A program made the translations under genes and the position numbers. From positions 62,001-126,000 of the forward strand of contig NZ_CP107903.1 of assembly GCF_036013955.1 (NCBI RefSeq): a stretch of DNA of 64,000 bases. The letters are read 5' to 3'. Numbering within the stretch: position 1 is the first letter of the stretch; the number at the start of each line of letters is the position of its first letter. The notes under the pieces were generated by a model. The model had not been told where the DNA came from. It searched no databases and was given only the letters and a program-made list of their open reading frames with translations. This document shows positions 36,812 through 46,841 of the stretch, piece by piece. Source of the stretch: Streptomyces sp. NBC_00459 (lineage in GTDB: Bacteria; Actinomycetota; Actinomycetes; Streptomycetales; Streptomycetaceae).

Positions 36812-37862
36812 GTGACTTCTGCTGCTGGCGCGTCAGTTCCTCGTCGGGGCCCCAAGCTGGTGCCGTTGCTGCTGTCCGCTGAGGAGCGGGCGGTGTCGGA
36901 GCGGTGGACGCGTCGGGCAGCATCGGCCCATGCCCTGGCTCTGCGGGCACGGATCGTCCTGACGTGTGCGGGGTCGGAGGTGCCGCCGATGGTCGCGGTC
37001 GCCCAGGAGCTTCGGGTGACCGCGGACACGGTCTGCAAGCGGCGGCGGCACCTCCTCGCCGAGCGGCTGGCCTGTCCGACCGACGAGCCGAGGCCGGACA
37101 GGCCGCCCACCATCAGCGTCGATCAGGTCGAAGCGGTCGTGGTCACCACGCTGGAGCAGCTCCCGAAGAGCGCCACTCACTGGTCCCGGAAATCGATGGC
37201 CCAGCACAGCGGCCTGTCGACGGACCCGTTGTTCGTGGAGAAGGTCTACGACGTCGTGGGGCTGTACTTCAACCCGCCCGAGGGTGCGGTGGTCCTCTCA
37301 GTGGACGAGAAGTCACAGATCCAGGCGCTGGACCGGTCCCAGCCGGTGCTGCCGATAATGCCGGGCATGCCCGAGCGGCGCACCCACGACTACGTCCGCA
37401 ACGGCCTGACCACCTTGTTCGCCGCGTTCGACGTCGCCACCGGCGAGGTCATCACCGCCCTGCACCGCCGCCACCGGGCAGCGGAGTTCAAGAAGTTCCT
37501 GATCCGGATCGACAAGGAGGTCCCCCGCACACCTACAGATCCACCTGATCGTGGACAACTACGGCACCCACAAGACCCCTGCGATCAGGGCCTGGCTGGC
37601 CAAGCACCCACGGTTCGAGCTGCACTCCACCCCGACTGGCTCCTCCTGGATCAACCAGGTCGAGCGGTGGTTCGGCTACCTCGCCCACCAGATGATCCGC
37701 CGCGGCGCACACAAGAACATCCAGGCCCTCGAAGCCGACATCCGAGCCTGAGGCAAAGACTGGAACAAAGACCCCAAGCCATTCATCTGGACCAAGACAG
37801 CCGAAGAGATTCTCGACTCCCTCGCCCGCTTCTGCCGACGGATCTCCGGCGCAGGACACTAG
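36812..37862 (+). pseudogene. IS630-family transposase, broken
   Basis: The N-terminal HTH region (RARIVLTCAGSEVPPMVAVA) and core (VVLSVDEKSQIQALDRSQPV, PERRTHDYVRNGLTTLFAAF) are clear. About 15 residues are deleted between MAQHSGLS and STDPLFVEKV, a frameshift near 37540 precedes VDNYGTHKTPAIRAWLAKHP and SSWINQVERWFGYL, and a TGA replaces Trp after LEADIRA. The end (KPFIWTKTAEEILDSLARFC) is kept. Confidence 0.75.
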
Positions 37863-37898
37863 AACCCCGCAGGATGCTCCAACGACTGCAGCCACGGG

Positions 37899-37931
37899 CC
37901 CCGCTTCTCCCTTTGGAAGGGGGCGGGGCTC
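37899..37931. terminator. GC-rich hairpin after the IS630 remnant
   Basis: GCCCCGCTTCTCCC can pair imperfectly with GGAAGGGGGCGGGGC. It may be a terminator or part of an element end. The 37863-38286 stretch around it holds no gene I can support. Confidence 0.35.
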
Positions 37932-38286
37932 TTCGCTGCCAGGCACCCGACTGTGATGTCCACCGCAGTACGCATGGTCGAGTCGCCGGCCGCACGATCA
38001 CCAGCACCTTGCGACAAAGCTCCGGCAGTACTTCGTCCCCGACCACTGCGGTCCACTCGACCACCGGCCCGCTCCCCGCCTCGCCGCCCGCGGCAGGGCC
38101 CCGCGATCCGGCCGGAGCCGAGCTGGCCCGGTGCCGGTCGATGTTCCATGTGCCTCTGCACTGCTCATGACCTTGCCCTGCAACAGAGCTTGACAGCCCT
38201 AGATAACCAGCGACCTCGGAGACTCCCGCGCACTCATCGCCGTGTCCGCCTGGATCGCCGTCTGAATCGCCGTCAGAACCCGCTGG

Positions 38287-38356
38287 GGCCTGAGTAGGGC
38301 CGGGGACTGGAAACTGAGCAGCAGCCACCGCGCCAGTCCCCGACCCTACTCAGGCC
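38287..38356. repeat. Long inverted repeat, 24-base arms
   Basis: The left arm 38287-38310 (GGCCTGAGTAGGG then CCGGGGACTGG) and right arm 38333-38356 (CCAGTCCCCG then ACCCTACTCAGGCC) are complementary except for one pair, around a 22-base loop. It is the strongest hairpin in the window outside insertion-sequence ends. It lies about 85 bases before the HEAT-repeat gene and could be a terminator, an attenuator, or an element end. Confidence 0.7.
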
Positions 38357-38439
38357 CGCCAGGACTAACCCCCCAATTTCGCGGGCGTCCGTCGGTGCAA
38401 CCTCTCGTCGGTTCGGCAGTCTTACTTCCCGGGGTGCAC

Positions 38440-39936
38440 ATGACGACAGAGCATCAGGTTGCCTTCTTCCTGAGGGAGCTGGAAACGGGCGACACCTGGC
38501 GACGGGCTGCAGCGGCGAAGGGGCTCGGCAAACTCGGCGGCACCGAGCATGCCGCGGTGCTCGTCCGGGCAGCCGCCGACCCCGCGCCCGAGGTGCGAGA
38601 AGGCGCGGCGGCGGGCCTGGGCAGGCTGGGGGTCCCGGAGGCCGGGGCTAAGGTCTTGCCCGCGCTGATGGACGACGACGATCCGTGGGTGCGCAGGCGG
38701 GCCTCCTTGACGTCGATCCGGCTCGGGTTGAGCGACCGCGAGGTCGTGGATGCCTATGGGCGTTTGCTCGGCGATCCCGACCATCACCTGCGGATCAACG
38801 CCTTGGAGGCGTTGCGGGAACTTGGCGTGCCCGGTGATGTTCCCGCGCTCGTCCGGCTGATGGGTGATCCGGCACACCGCCTCTCGGGTCTGGCGTGGGC
38901 CATGGTCTGGGACTTCCGCAAGGACCCGGACGTCGAGGCGGAGCTGGTCCGTACGGCCCAGTGGGGCGGGGACGCCGTCCGTACGCGCGCCTTGTTGATG
39001 CTGCCGGACCAGCCCACTGAACGGCTGCTGCCGTCGCTGCTGAGCGTTCTGGCCGAGGACCCTTCCACCGAGGTGCGCTGCGCCGTGGCTTTCCGACTCG
39101 CATGGGTGAAGCGCCCGGAAGTGCGGGACGCGCTGTTCGCGACTCTGGAGGCGGAACGGGACCCGGAGATGGCCATACAACTGCTGTCCCTGCTCGGGCG
39201 ATCCGGTGACGAACGGCTGCTGGATCCGGCCTCGCGCTGGCTGAGCGACGAGCGGGCCGGCCCGTCGGCCGCCATTGCCCTGGGATCCGTCGGCGGCAGG
39301 ACCGCCACGAAGCTCCTGCGGGCCGCACTCACCACACAGGCAACGCACGCCCCCACACTCGCGGCAGCGGCCAAGGCCTACGGCAAGATGGGGAGATGGG
39401 ACGCCGTGTGGCTGCTGCTCCCCCTGCTGGACCATGCCGCGCCCGAGGTGTACGAAAGTGCGCTCCGTGGCCTGGATGCCATGGCGGACCCCGGGTTCCG
39501 GCCGTGGGAACGCGCGGCGGTCGCCCGGGCGCTGGTGACCCGTCTCGACGTCGCCCCCACTCTGGTCGGGGTGACGGAGAGGGTCCTCACGGGTCTGGCG
39601 GAAGCCCTGCCCGGTCTGCGGAAACTGGTGGACCGGACCGCCTCCCCCATTGTCCGAGCCGCCGCGCTGTCTCTCCTGGACCCGCACAATGCGGCGGACG
39701 CCGGCACGCCGCACGATCTGCCGCTCTTCGTACGGCACTTGGACGACGTACATCCGTGGGTGCGCCAGGCCGCCGCAGAGGGGATCACCCACTGGGTGGA
39801 TGAGACGGGCACGCTCCCTCCGGGCGAGGAGCGGCTGCGCGACCGGCTCACCGCCCTGGAATCGGACCCAGACGATTTCGTACGCGAGGCGGCGGCAGAG
39901 GCACTGCGGGCCCTGGACGACTGTCGGAACAACTGA
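38440..39936 (+). CDS. HEAT-repeat protein
   Basis: ATG 38440 is preceded by GGGG at seven bases; a GTG at 38395 would add 15 residues without a ribosome site. The 498-residue product is built almost entirely of HEAT-like helical pairs, each with the pattern LxxxLxDPxxxVRxxAAxxLGxLG (examples: DDDDPWVRRRASLTSIRLGL, DPSTEVRCAVAFRLAW, DDVHPWVRQAAAEGITHW). There is no signal peptide or TM helix, so it is cytoplasmic. Such solenoids are binding scaffolds or sensors; no enzyme domain is attached. It is intact among broken mobile DNA. Confidence 0.75.
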   Translation: MTTEHQVAFFLRELETGDTWRRAAAAKGLGKLGGTEHAAVLVRAAADPAPEVREGAAAGLGRLGVPEAGAKVLPALMDDDDPWVRRRASLTSIRLGLSDREVVDAYGRLLGDPDHHLRINALEALRELGVPGDVPALVRLMGDPAHRLSGLAWAMVWDFRKDPDVEAELVRTAQWGGDAVRTRALLMLPDQPTERLLPSLLSVLAEDPSTEVRCAVAFRLAWVKRPEVRDALFATLEAERDPEMAIQLLSLLGRSGDERLLDPASRWLSDERAGPSAAIALGSVGGRTATKLLRAALTTQATHAPTLAAAAKAYGKMGRWDAVWLLLPLLDHAAPEVYESALRGLDAMADPGFRPWERAAVARALVTRLDVAPTLVGVTERVLTGLAEALPGLRKLVDRTASPIVRAAALSLLDPHNAADAGTPHDLPLFVRHLDDVHPWVRQAAAEGITHWVDETGTLPPGEERLRDRLTALESDPDDFVREAAAEALRALDDCRNN

Positions 39937-39997
39937 TGGCAGGGGTGACAGTGACAACACCGGTGACACCCCACCCGGCTCTCCGGATCCGCCCAGC

Positions 39998-40204
39998 TCA
40001 GCACAGGACCGTCTCGGGCTCGTGCAACTCCAGCCACGGCGCCAGGTCGAGGGGCCGATCCAACCCACGCCGCTCGGCCCGCGCGCTGATCGGGCCGTCC
40101 CAGTGAAGGGTGAAGGTGACGTCGACGATCCGGCCGACGAGCTCCAGGACGCGCGAGTCGTCGGTCAGCAACTGAAGCTCGGTGAGTCGATGTTCACGGC
40201 TCAC
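39998..40204 (-). CDS. Small hypothetical protein
   Basis: GTG 40204 overlaps the stop of a broken upstream frame (GTGA), the usual sign of translational coupling. The 68 residues (HRLTELQLLTDDSRVLELVG, RIVDVTFTLHWDGPISARAE, LDLAPWLELHEPETVL) look globular and acidic. No family is recognised. Because its upstream partner is broken, expression is doubtful. Confidence 0.4.
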   Translation of the reverse strand: MSREHRLTELQLLTDDSRVLELVGRIVDVTFTLHWDGPISARAERRGLDRPLDLAPWLELHEPETVLC

Positions 40205-40410
40205 TCCCGCCGACCCGCCTGACGAGCGAGCACCCCGTCCGGGTCGCCGGAATCCGCTTCGATCTGCAGTTCCTCAAGGACGGTCTTCCAGTGATGAGGA
40301 TTTCGGCTCCGACCGCAGTTCCGTGAACCCGTTCAGAAGGTCTGGAAGATACCCTCGAGATCATCGTGAGCCCATGCCGCAAACTCCTCGAAACCCAGGT
40401 TCCCGATGCT
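40201..40410 (-). pseudogene. Broken small gene upstream of 40204
   Basis: One frame reads SIGNLGFEEFAAWAHDDLEG and IFQTF before TGA at 40333; another frame continues WKTVLEELQIEADSGDPDGV and ends at TGA 40201-40203, overlapping the next gene's GTG. One frameshift would join them. The 5' end is lost near the IS256 remnant. Two small coupled genes of this kind are often immunity or antitoxin pairs, but nothing proves it here. Confidence 0.35.
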
Positions 40411-40544
40411 CAGGTCAGTGGCTGGGAGTGCGCGGGCGTTTGCCCGGGGCGCACTTCCACGGTGCGGACCGCTCCCTGAACAGGAGGCGTGCCATCGCGT
40501 AACTCTCCTTGGTGTACGCCCAGTTCAACCACGAGGAGTACACG

Positions 40545-41114
40545 ATGGCCCTGTCCCGGTCTGAACTGATACGGCTGCTGGAGTCACTACGCTCGACCGA
40601 CGGAATCGAGCTCATCAGCGCCATCGCCGAACGGATGGTGCAGGAACTGATCGAGGCCGAGGCGACCGCACATGTCGGTGCGGAGTGGAACGAGCACACG
40701 CCGACGCGGACCAACGTCCGCAACGGGCACCGCGAGAAGGCGCTGACCACGCTGGCCGGCGACCTGGACCTGGAGATCCCCAAGGTCCGCACCGGCAGCT
40801 TCTTCCCCAGTCTGCTGGAGCGACGGCGCCGCATCGACCAGGCCCTCTACGCGGTCATCATGGAGGCATACGTGCACGGCGTCTCCACCCGCAGCGTCGA
40901 TGACCTGGTCAAAGCCCTCGGCGGGGACAGCGGCATCTCGAAGTCGGAGGTCTCACGGATCTGCGCGGCGCTGGACGAGCCGCTGACCGCGTTCCGCACC
41001 CGCCCGCTGGACCACGTCCGCTTCCCCTACGTCCATCTGGACGCGACCTACTGCAAAACCGCGCGGGGCAGGCCGGGGCTCCGGTCCTGCCCCGCCACGG
41101 GGCTCACCGCGTGA
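40545..41114 (+). pseudogene. IS256-family transposase, truncated
   Basis: ATG 40545 starts MALSRSELIRLLESLRSTDG. ATAHVGAEWNEHTPTRTNVR, NGHREKALTTLAGDLDLEIP and KVRTGSFFPSLLERRRRIDQ are typical of IS256 transposases. The frame follows the family up to VHLDATYCK, which holds the first catalytic Asp, and then breaks off at the terminator of the GH59 gene. About half the protein is missing. Confidence 0.75.
41064..41094 (-). terminator. Strong terminator of the GH operon
   Basis: CGGGGCAGGCCGG, loop GGCT and CCGGTCCTGCCCCG form a near-perfect stem with one bulged base, 23 bases after the GH59 stop. It ends the minus-strand sugar operon. Confidence 0.65.
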
Positions 41115-41117
41115 GGG

Positions 41118-43610
41118 TCAGGCGGTCTTCACCAGCTTCCACTGCTGGTTGGTGCCGCCGGTGGTGGGCCACTGGATGATGGCCGCGCCGTCGGCGGTGG
41201 AATTCGCGGAGATGGCGACGTTGTAACCGTTCGAACGCGACTCGATGCTGAAGTTGCCGTTATCGGACGGGGCGATCTGCCACTGCTGGTTCGGCTGGCC
41301 GGTGGGGGTCCACAGGTGGAACTGGGTGTCGGGCGACGTGGTGGCGGAGGGGATGTCCAGTGCCTTGTTGCTGGCGACACCGGTGATGGAGTAGTAACCG
41401 GCGCTGTTGCGGGCCAGCCCCCACTGTTGGTTGGTGCTGCCGGTGTCGGGCCACTGGATGATGGGCGTGCCGTCGGCGGTTCCACCGCCCGAGGCATCGA
41501 GGGCCTTGCCACTCCTGACGCTGATGATCTTGTAGGTGCCGGAGAGGTCAGGGACGGTTCCGGGGGTGATGGACAGGTTGGCATACTGGACGGGGTAGTA
41601 CCCGGCGGTGCCCAGGCCGGCCATGCCGCCGCTGTAGCTGTTGTCGGAGACTGTTCCGACCGTGCTGCCGTCGATCTTGGCGGTGATGGTGGAGCCCTGG
41701 AAGCCGAGGGACAGCTTGTGCCAGCTGTTCGTTCCAGGGGCGGACACGGTGCCTCCGGCCAGGGTGGTCCAGATCCACTGGTTGTTCGTGGTCCAGCTCG
41801 TCTTCAACAGCGACCATGCGCCGGTGTCGGACAGACGCAGGTGATAGGCGTTCAGACCACCGTTGTTACGGCCCTGGGTGCCGACCCTGCCGAGAATCTC
41901 GGCGGCGCTGCCGGCCTTCTCCAGCAGCACGTCCGAGCTGACCGTGTAGTTGCTCCAGCCCAGCTCCCCCATGATCGTGTAGGGCTGGGTGCTGTCCTCA
42001 TGCGTCCACTTCAGCGGCTGGACCTGCGCCATCTGGCGCAGACACCGGCCGCTGCGGCCGCCGGCACACGAGGCCGACTCGAACGCGCCGTTCATGGTGG
42101 CGAAGTACTTGGCCTCGCGTCCGGCGCCATAGCCGGCGAAGGTGTCGGAGTACGGCAGCGCGAGCTGGCTGCGCTGAGGGGAGGTGACGGTGCCGGGGGC
42201 CTGCCCGCTGGTGGTGGTCACCGTGTAGACCCGCCCGGGCTGCAGGGTGAGTGTGTACGTCCCATTGCTCGCCGTCAGGTCGGAGCCGCGCACCATGCTG
42301 GGTGTGTCCTTGCCGGGCTGCGACAGGTCGGTGGACCACACCGGCAGGGTCCCGCCGGGCAGCCCGCCCGCCACCTTGAGCGTGACGGTCTGCGCCTCGG
42401 TGGCCTGCGTCGTCTCCAGGACGGTGCTCCAGGCGCTCTTGTCGGGCGCGGCGTAGCTGACGTAGCTGCCGTTGAGGCGGTTGCCGCCCAGGTAGCCGCC
42501 TGCGGTGTCGAGGTACTTCCAGCCGGGCGCGGTGAACTGGGTCGTCTGCGCGAGGACCCAGGCGGTGCGGCCCACGCGGTAGTTGCCCGACCAGGGCTGG
42601 TTGGCGTTGATCAGGCCAACGGTCTCGAAGTCGAGGTTCTGGTAGATGGACGCGACGATCGGCCAGTTGATGTAGGCGGTGGTCCTGGCGTCGAGGTAGC
42701 CGCGGTTGAGGGCGCGGGCCACCGGCGCGGCGCCGGTCTCGGCGTCCTGCGAGCCGTTCTCGCTGGCCCAGATCGGCTTGCCGAGCGTCTTGGCGTCGGA
42801 GGTGGACGAGCAGGTCGTCATCTCGGAGATGCCGTCACAGGTGTAGTGGCCGCCTGCGATGTCCACGGCGTCGTACAGGGCGCTGTTGGTCTTCATCTCG
42901 GTGGCGATCTTCCAGGCGTTGTCGCCCCAGTTGTCACCGCCGACCAGCTTGACCGAGGAGTAGCCGTTCGCCCGCAGGGCCGCCTTCAGGCTGACGTACC
43001 AGGTGGCGTTGTAGTCCTTCTCGTTCCAGCCGCCGAGGTAGTCGACCGTCACACCGTGCTGCTTGGCGCAGTCCAGCCACGAGAGGTAGTAGTCGATCAT
43101 GTCCTGGGAGTAGAAGTTGCCGTTGCCTATCCAGCCGGGAGCGCCCCAGGGCATGCCGAGGACCTTGATGCCGGGGTTGCGGGCCTTGGCCTGCTCCATC
43201 AGCCAGAACTCGTAGCCGGCGTCGCAGTTGACGGTGCCCTTGGTGTGCTGGTGGCTGGCCTCGGCGCCGTCGGTGGAGTTGGTGTCACCACCCATCTCCA
43301 CCTTGAGGATCTGCAGGCTCGCGCCGTAGCCCGGCTTGAACAGGTAGTCGAGAACCTGGCCGCGCTGGGTGGCCGGGTAGTCGTACAGCAGGCGGGTGTT
43401 GCCGCCCCCGCCGCTGATCGCGCCGACGCCGTCGAAGGTCCGGCCTCCGCTGGCGCCGTCCACTGTGATCGCGGTGGTGGTCGCGGCGTACGCGGGCGAC
43501 GGTGCTCGCCCGGTGAGCAGGGCGAGCGTGAGGAACAGGACGGAGACGGCCGCGAGCCGTCCGATGTGCCGGTGAGGCCGGGGTCGGGGCCGAGGCAGGG
43601 TGTTGGGCAA
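41118..43610 (-). CDS. GH59 galactosidase with ricin-type lectin domain
   Basis: TTG 43610 has a perfect AGGAGG eight bases upstream, so I prefer it to ATG 43694. The signal peptide (HIGRLAAVSVLFLTLALLTG ... AYA) leads to a GH59 (galactocerebrosidase-type) barrel: TFDGVGAISGGGGNTRLLYD, acid/base E in YLGGWNEKDY, nucleophile E in IWASENGSQD. A beta-sandwich and a LamG-like domain follow. The last 130 residues are a ricin-B/CBM13 trefoil with repeated NQQW. Bacterial GH59 enzymes remove terminal beta-galactose from glycans, so this is a secreted exo-enzyme. It is the last gene of the operon. Confidence 0.85.
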   Translation of the reverse strand: MPNTLPRPRPRPHRHIGRLAAVSVLFLTLALLTGRAPSPAYAATTTAITVDGASGGRTFDGVGAISGGGGNTRLLYDYPATQRGQVLDYLFKPGYGASLQILKVEMGGDTNSTDGAEASHQHTKGTVNCDAGYEFWLMEQAKARNPGIKVLGMPWGAPGWIGNGNFYSQDMIDYYLSWLDCAKQHGVTVDYLGGWNEKDYNATWYVSLKAALRANGYSSVKLVGGDNWGDNAWKIATEMKTNSALYDAVDIAGGHYTCDGISEMTTCSSTSDAKTLGKPIWASENGSQDAETGAAPVARALNRGYLDARTTAYINWPIVASIYQNLDFETVGLINANQPWSGNYRVGRTAWVLAQTTQFTAPGWKYLDTAGGYLGGNRLNGSYVSYAAPDKSAWSTVLETTQATEAQTVTLKVAGGLPGGTLPVWSTDLSQPGKDTPSMVRGSDLTASNGTYTLTLQPGRVYTVTTTSGQAPGTVTSPQRSQLALPYSDTFAGYGAGREAKYFATMNGAFESASCAGGRSGRCLRQMAQVQPLKWTHEDSTQPYTIMGELGWSNYTVSSDVLLEKAGSAAEILGRVGTQGRNNGGLNAYHLRLSDTGAWSLLKTSWTTNNQWIWTTLAGGTVSAPGTNSWHKLSLGFQGSTITAKIDGSTVGTVSDNSYSGGMAGLGTAGYYPVQYANLSITPGTVPDLSGTYKIISVRSGKALDASGGGTADGTPIIQWPDTGSTNQQWGLARNSAGYYSITGVASNKALDIPSATTSPDTQFHLWTPTGQPNQQWQIAPSDNGNFSIESRSNGYNVAISANSTADGAAIIQWPTTGGTNQQWKLVKTA

Positions 43611-43834
43611 GGGTCGGTCCTCCTGGGGAGCGGTGTTCCCGTGCCGCGGCTTCGGCACGTACGGGGTGGGAGGTGCGCGGGGGGTGAAGGCCATCCGGAG
43701 AGGCCCCGGGCCGTGTGCCCGGACCGCATACGCCGGCGACGCTGCTGCGGAGCGGGCGCCGGCCGGGTGCCCCGAAGGTGATGGCGTCGCCCGCCCGGCC
43801 GGCGTCTGTGCGGGTCAGGGCCCTGTCGCGGGGC

Positions 43835-45835
43835 TCAGGCGAGGGTCCACTTCTGGTTGGCCGCTCCGGTGCAGGTCCAGAGAATCAGCTTGGTGCCGTT
43901 GGCGGTTGCCGCGCCCGAGGCGTCCAGGCACAGGCCCGAGACGTTGTTGGTGAGGGTGCCGTCCGCGTGGGCGGTCCACTTCTGGTTGGTGCCGCCCGTG
44001 CAGTCCCAGATGATGACCTTGGTGCCGTTGGCGGTGCCGCCGCCGTCGGCGTCGAGGCACTTGTTGCCGTAGATCACCAGCTCGCCCCTGGATGTCTGCC
44101 GGAGGGTCTGGTTACGGCCCCCGGAGCAGTCCCACAGCTGTGCCTGGGTGGCGTTGACGTAGGTGTTCTTCTCGATGTCGACGCAGCGGCCCGAGGCGGT
44201 GCCGGCGAGGGCGGTGCCGTCGGTGCCGGGGATGCCCTGGACGCGCAGGGCGTCGATGTCGGGTGCGGCGCCGCCGGAGACAGCGGCGAATCGCACCGTG
44301 TTGGTGCCCTTGGCCAGGTGCGCGAGGACGGACACGGTCCGGTAGGTGGTGGCGGAGCCGGTCGGCGGGAGGGAAACGACGTACGGGTACTGGCCGTTGA
44401 CCTGGACGGTGGCCTTGCGGCTGGTGGTGGCGCCGTTGGCGTAGGTGATGTCCACCAGCTTGGTGCCCGCCGACGAGGCGGTGACGCCGGTGAACGTCGG
44501 GGTGGTGGCGGTGGTGGTGTCCTCGTACGTCGTGCCGGGGGCCTCGGTGCCGGAGACGGTCAGCAGGACCGCGTCGTTCGCGGGGACGGCGGTCGTGTAG
44601 CCGGTGGCGAACGAACCGGCGTCGGTGCGGGTCCAGGCGTTGCGCACGGTCGCGGTGGCCGGGGTCAGGCCGAGGTCGGCCCAGCGGACGGTGATGTTCG
44701 CGGCGGAGTCGGTGCGGTTGAACAGCAGCACCGCGCGCTTGCCGGTGCCGGAGAGCACCTTTCCGTACACCTGCAGATTGCGGGTGTCCTCGGCGACCTT
44801 GACGCCCTGCAGGCCGCGCGTGTCCTGGTCGATGGCGAGGACCTCGGGGTTGGTGAGGATGTCGCGGGTCTCCGGGGTCATCGTGGCCACGTTGTTGCCG
44901 GCCAGCAGCGGGGCGCCGGAGATCGACCACAGGCTCATGTGCAGCCGGTTGCGTGCGGCGGTCATGCCGTTCAGGCCGACCATCAGCATGTCGGGGTCGT
45001 TGTAGGAGCCGGTGTGCTGGGCGGCGGGCTGCAGTGCCTGGTCGAAGTTGCGGTACATCTTGGCCAGGCCCGGCGTCTCCTTGTAGAAGAGGACGTCGTC
45101 GCTGGTGCGCCACAGGTCGCCGTGTCCGGTCGCCCAGTTCCAGGGCAGGCCGGTGCCCCACTCGCAGAAGGACAGCACCAGCTTGCGGCCGGTCACCGCC
45201 GACGCGGCCTCGTTGGCGGCGGAGATCTGCTTGTACTGGGTCTCCTGGTCCAGCTTCTCCACCCGGCCGCCGCACCAGTCGATCTTGACGTAGTCGAAGC
45301 CCCAGCGCTGGAAGGTCTCCAGGTCCTGCTGGTAGTGGCCCTCCATACCGCTGTTGGGGGTGGCGGGCCTGGTGGTGGGGTAGTAGTAGCCGCAGCCCTG
45401 CTTGCCCGCGTCGGTGTAGATGCCGGCCTTCAGACCCTTGCCGTGGAGGTAGTCGGCGATCGCCTTCATACCGCCGGGCCACAGGTTCTCGTCGACGACG
45501 ATGTTGCCGTTCGCGTCACGGGCGCCCTGCCACCAGCCGTCGTCGAGGTTCACGTACTTGTAGCCGGCCGCCGCCATACCGGAGGAGACCAGGGCGTCGG
45601 CCTGCTGCTTGATCACGTTGTGGTCGATGCCGCTGAAGAAGCTGTTCCAGGACGCCCAGCCCATCGACGGCGGGGTGACGTCCGTCTGACTGGTACTCAC
45701 TGCAGCCGGTACGACGGACAGCGGAACCGCCGGCTCCTGGTGGTCGAGGGAGGCCAGACCCGCGACCACGAGTCCGGCCGTGACGAGCTGGGCGGTGAAG
45801 GGTCTGGTCCGACTACGGGCATGGGTAGGCAACAT
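43835..45835 (-). CDS. GH27 alpha-galactosidase/beta-L-arabinopyranosidase with CBM13
   Basis: ATG 45835 has GGAGAG six bases upstream. After a signal peptide the GH27 barrel starts with MGWASWNSFF and YVNLDDGWW; the nucleophile is D in YVKIDWCGG and the acid/base D in WRTSDDV. A CBM35-like domain (TKLVDITYANGATTSRKATV ... GAAPDIDALRVQ) and a three-repeat ricin-type trefoil (CLDADGGGTANGTKVIIWDC, NQKW) follow. In Streptomyces, enzymes of this layout cleave alpha-galactose or beta-L-arabinopyranose from plant polysaccharides. It is secreted and co-transcribed with the transporter. Confidence 0.85.
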   Translation of the reverse strand: MLPTHARSRTRPFTAQLVTAGLVVAGLASLDHQEPAVPLSVVPAAVSTSQTDVTPPSMGWASWNSFFSGIDHNVIKQQADALVSSGMAAAGYKYVNLDDGWWQGARDANGNIVVDENLWPGGMKAIADYLHGKGLKAGIYTDAGKQGCGYYYPTTRPATPNSGMEGHYQQDLETFQRWGFDYVKIDWCGGRVEKLDQETQYKQISAANEAASAVTGRKLVLSFCEWGTGLPWNWATGHGDLWRTSDDVLFYKETPGLAKMYRNFDQALQPAAQHTGSYNDPDMLMVGLNGMTAARNRLHMSLWSISGAPLLAGNNVATMTPETRDILTNPEVLAIDQDTRGLQGVKVAEDTRNLQVYGKVLSGTGKRAVLLFNRTDSAANITVRWADLGLTPATATVRNAWTRTDAGSFATGYTTAVPANDAVLLTVSGTEAPGTTYEDTTTATTPTFTGVTASSAGTKLVDITYANGATTSRKATVQVNGQYPYVVSLPPTGSATTYRTVSVLAHLAKGTNTVRFAAVSGGAAPDIDALRVQGIPGTDGTALAGTASGRCVDIEKNTYVNATQAQLWDCSGGRNQTLRQTSRGELVIYGNKCLDADGGGTANGTKVIIWDCTGGTNQKWTAHADGTLTNNVSGLCLDASGAATANGTKLILWTCTGAANQKWTLA

Positions 45836-45923
45836 GTGGCTCTCCAGGGGAGGCGGAAAGGGTGGGGGCTTTCGCAGCGTGGTCCGCCCGGCCTGCGCCG
45901 CGCTGCACCTCGCGTGTCAGGGC

Positions 45924-46841
45924 TTACTTCATTCCGGTGGTGGCGATTCCCTTGACGAGGTAGCGCTGGCCGACGAGGAAGACGACGAAGACCGGGATCA
46001 GCGTGACGACCGACATCGCGAACAGCGATCCCCATGAGGCTCCGCTGGTGGCGTCAACGTAGTTGCGCAGGGCCACCGGTGCCGTCTGCAGTTCCGGCTT
46101 GGTCAGGTAGATCAGCTGGCTCAGGAAGTCGTTCCACGTCCAGATGAAGGTGAAGATCGCGGTGGTGGCCAGGGCCGGCACCGAGATCGGGAGCAGGATG
46201 CGGAAGTAGATGCGCCAGTACCCAGCTCCGTCGATCTTGGCCGCCTCGTCCAGCTCGGTGGGCAGACTCCGGAAGAACTGGACCATCAGAAAGATGAAGA
46301 AGGCGTCCGTGGCCAGGAACTTGGGGACGATCAGCGGAAGGAACGTGTTGACCCATTCGATCTTCGAGAACATCACGTACTGCGGAATGATGAGGACGTA
46401 GATCGGCACCATGAGGGTCACCATCATCATGCCGAAGAAGAACGCACGTCCACGGAACTTCAGCCGCGCGAAGGCATAGGCGGCCATGGAGCAGCTGACC
46501 AGGTTGCCGAGCAGTGCCCCGAGCACGACGATCGCCGAGTTCAGGAGGTACAGGCCGAACGGGTGGGAGAGTGCGCTCCAGCCGTCGGCGTAGTGCCCGA
46601 AGTCGGTCGTGGTCGGCAGCAGTGAGGGATCGCGGAAGATCAGGGCGTCGGGCTTGATCGAGCTGGCGATCATCCACAGCAGCGGGTACACCATCACGAG
46701 CCCGAAGGCGATCAGCACGGCGTGCTTGAGTAGCGCGCGCATACGGGCCGCCCGCCTGCGGCGTTGTGCTACGGGCGACAGGACAGAGCCGGGCGAGGGA
46801 GCGGTTGCGGCCTGCATGGGTGTCATCTCACTTACCGTCAC
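45924..46841 (-). CDS. ABC sugar permease, MalG type
   Basis: The 305-residue protein has six TM helices and the inner-membrane signature for ATPase contact (ELDEAAKIDGAGYWRIYFRI). It is the second permease of a carbohydrate importer of the CUT1 group. GTG 46841 overlaps the upstream gene by 14 bases; ATG 46826 is an alternative. No ATPase gene is in the operon. Streptomyces often share one MsiK-type ATPase among such importers (known for the genus). Confidence 0.85.
   Translation of the reverse strand: MTVSEMTPMQAATAPSPGSVLSPVAQRRRRAARMRALLKHAVLIAFGLVMVYPLLWMIASSIKPDALIFRDPSLLPTTTDFGHYADGWSALSHPFGLYLLNSAIVVLGALLGNLVSCSMAAYAFARLKFRGRAFFFGMMMVTLMVPIYVLIIPQYVMFSKIEWVNTFLPLIVPKFLATDAFFIFLMVQFFRSLPTELDEAAKIDGAGYWRIYFRILLPISVPALATTAIFTFIWTWNDFLSQLIYLTKPELQTAPVALRNYVDATSGASWGSLFAMSVVTLIPVFVVFLVGQRYLVKGIATTGMK

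Noticed and set aside
34195..37113. 972-residue minus-strand frame
   Set aside because: It is the antisense shadow of the subtilase gene, with low-complexity Gly/Arg/Val composition and no domain.
41316..43781. 821-residue plus-strand frame
   Set aside because: It is antisense to the GH59 gene; the opposite strand has signal peptide, catalytic residues and lectin repeats.
43715..45955. 746-residue plus-strand frame
   Set aside because: It is antisense to the GH27 gene and shows no domain.
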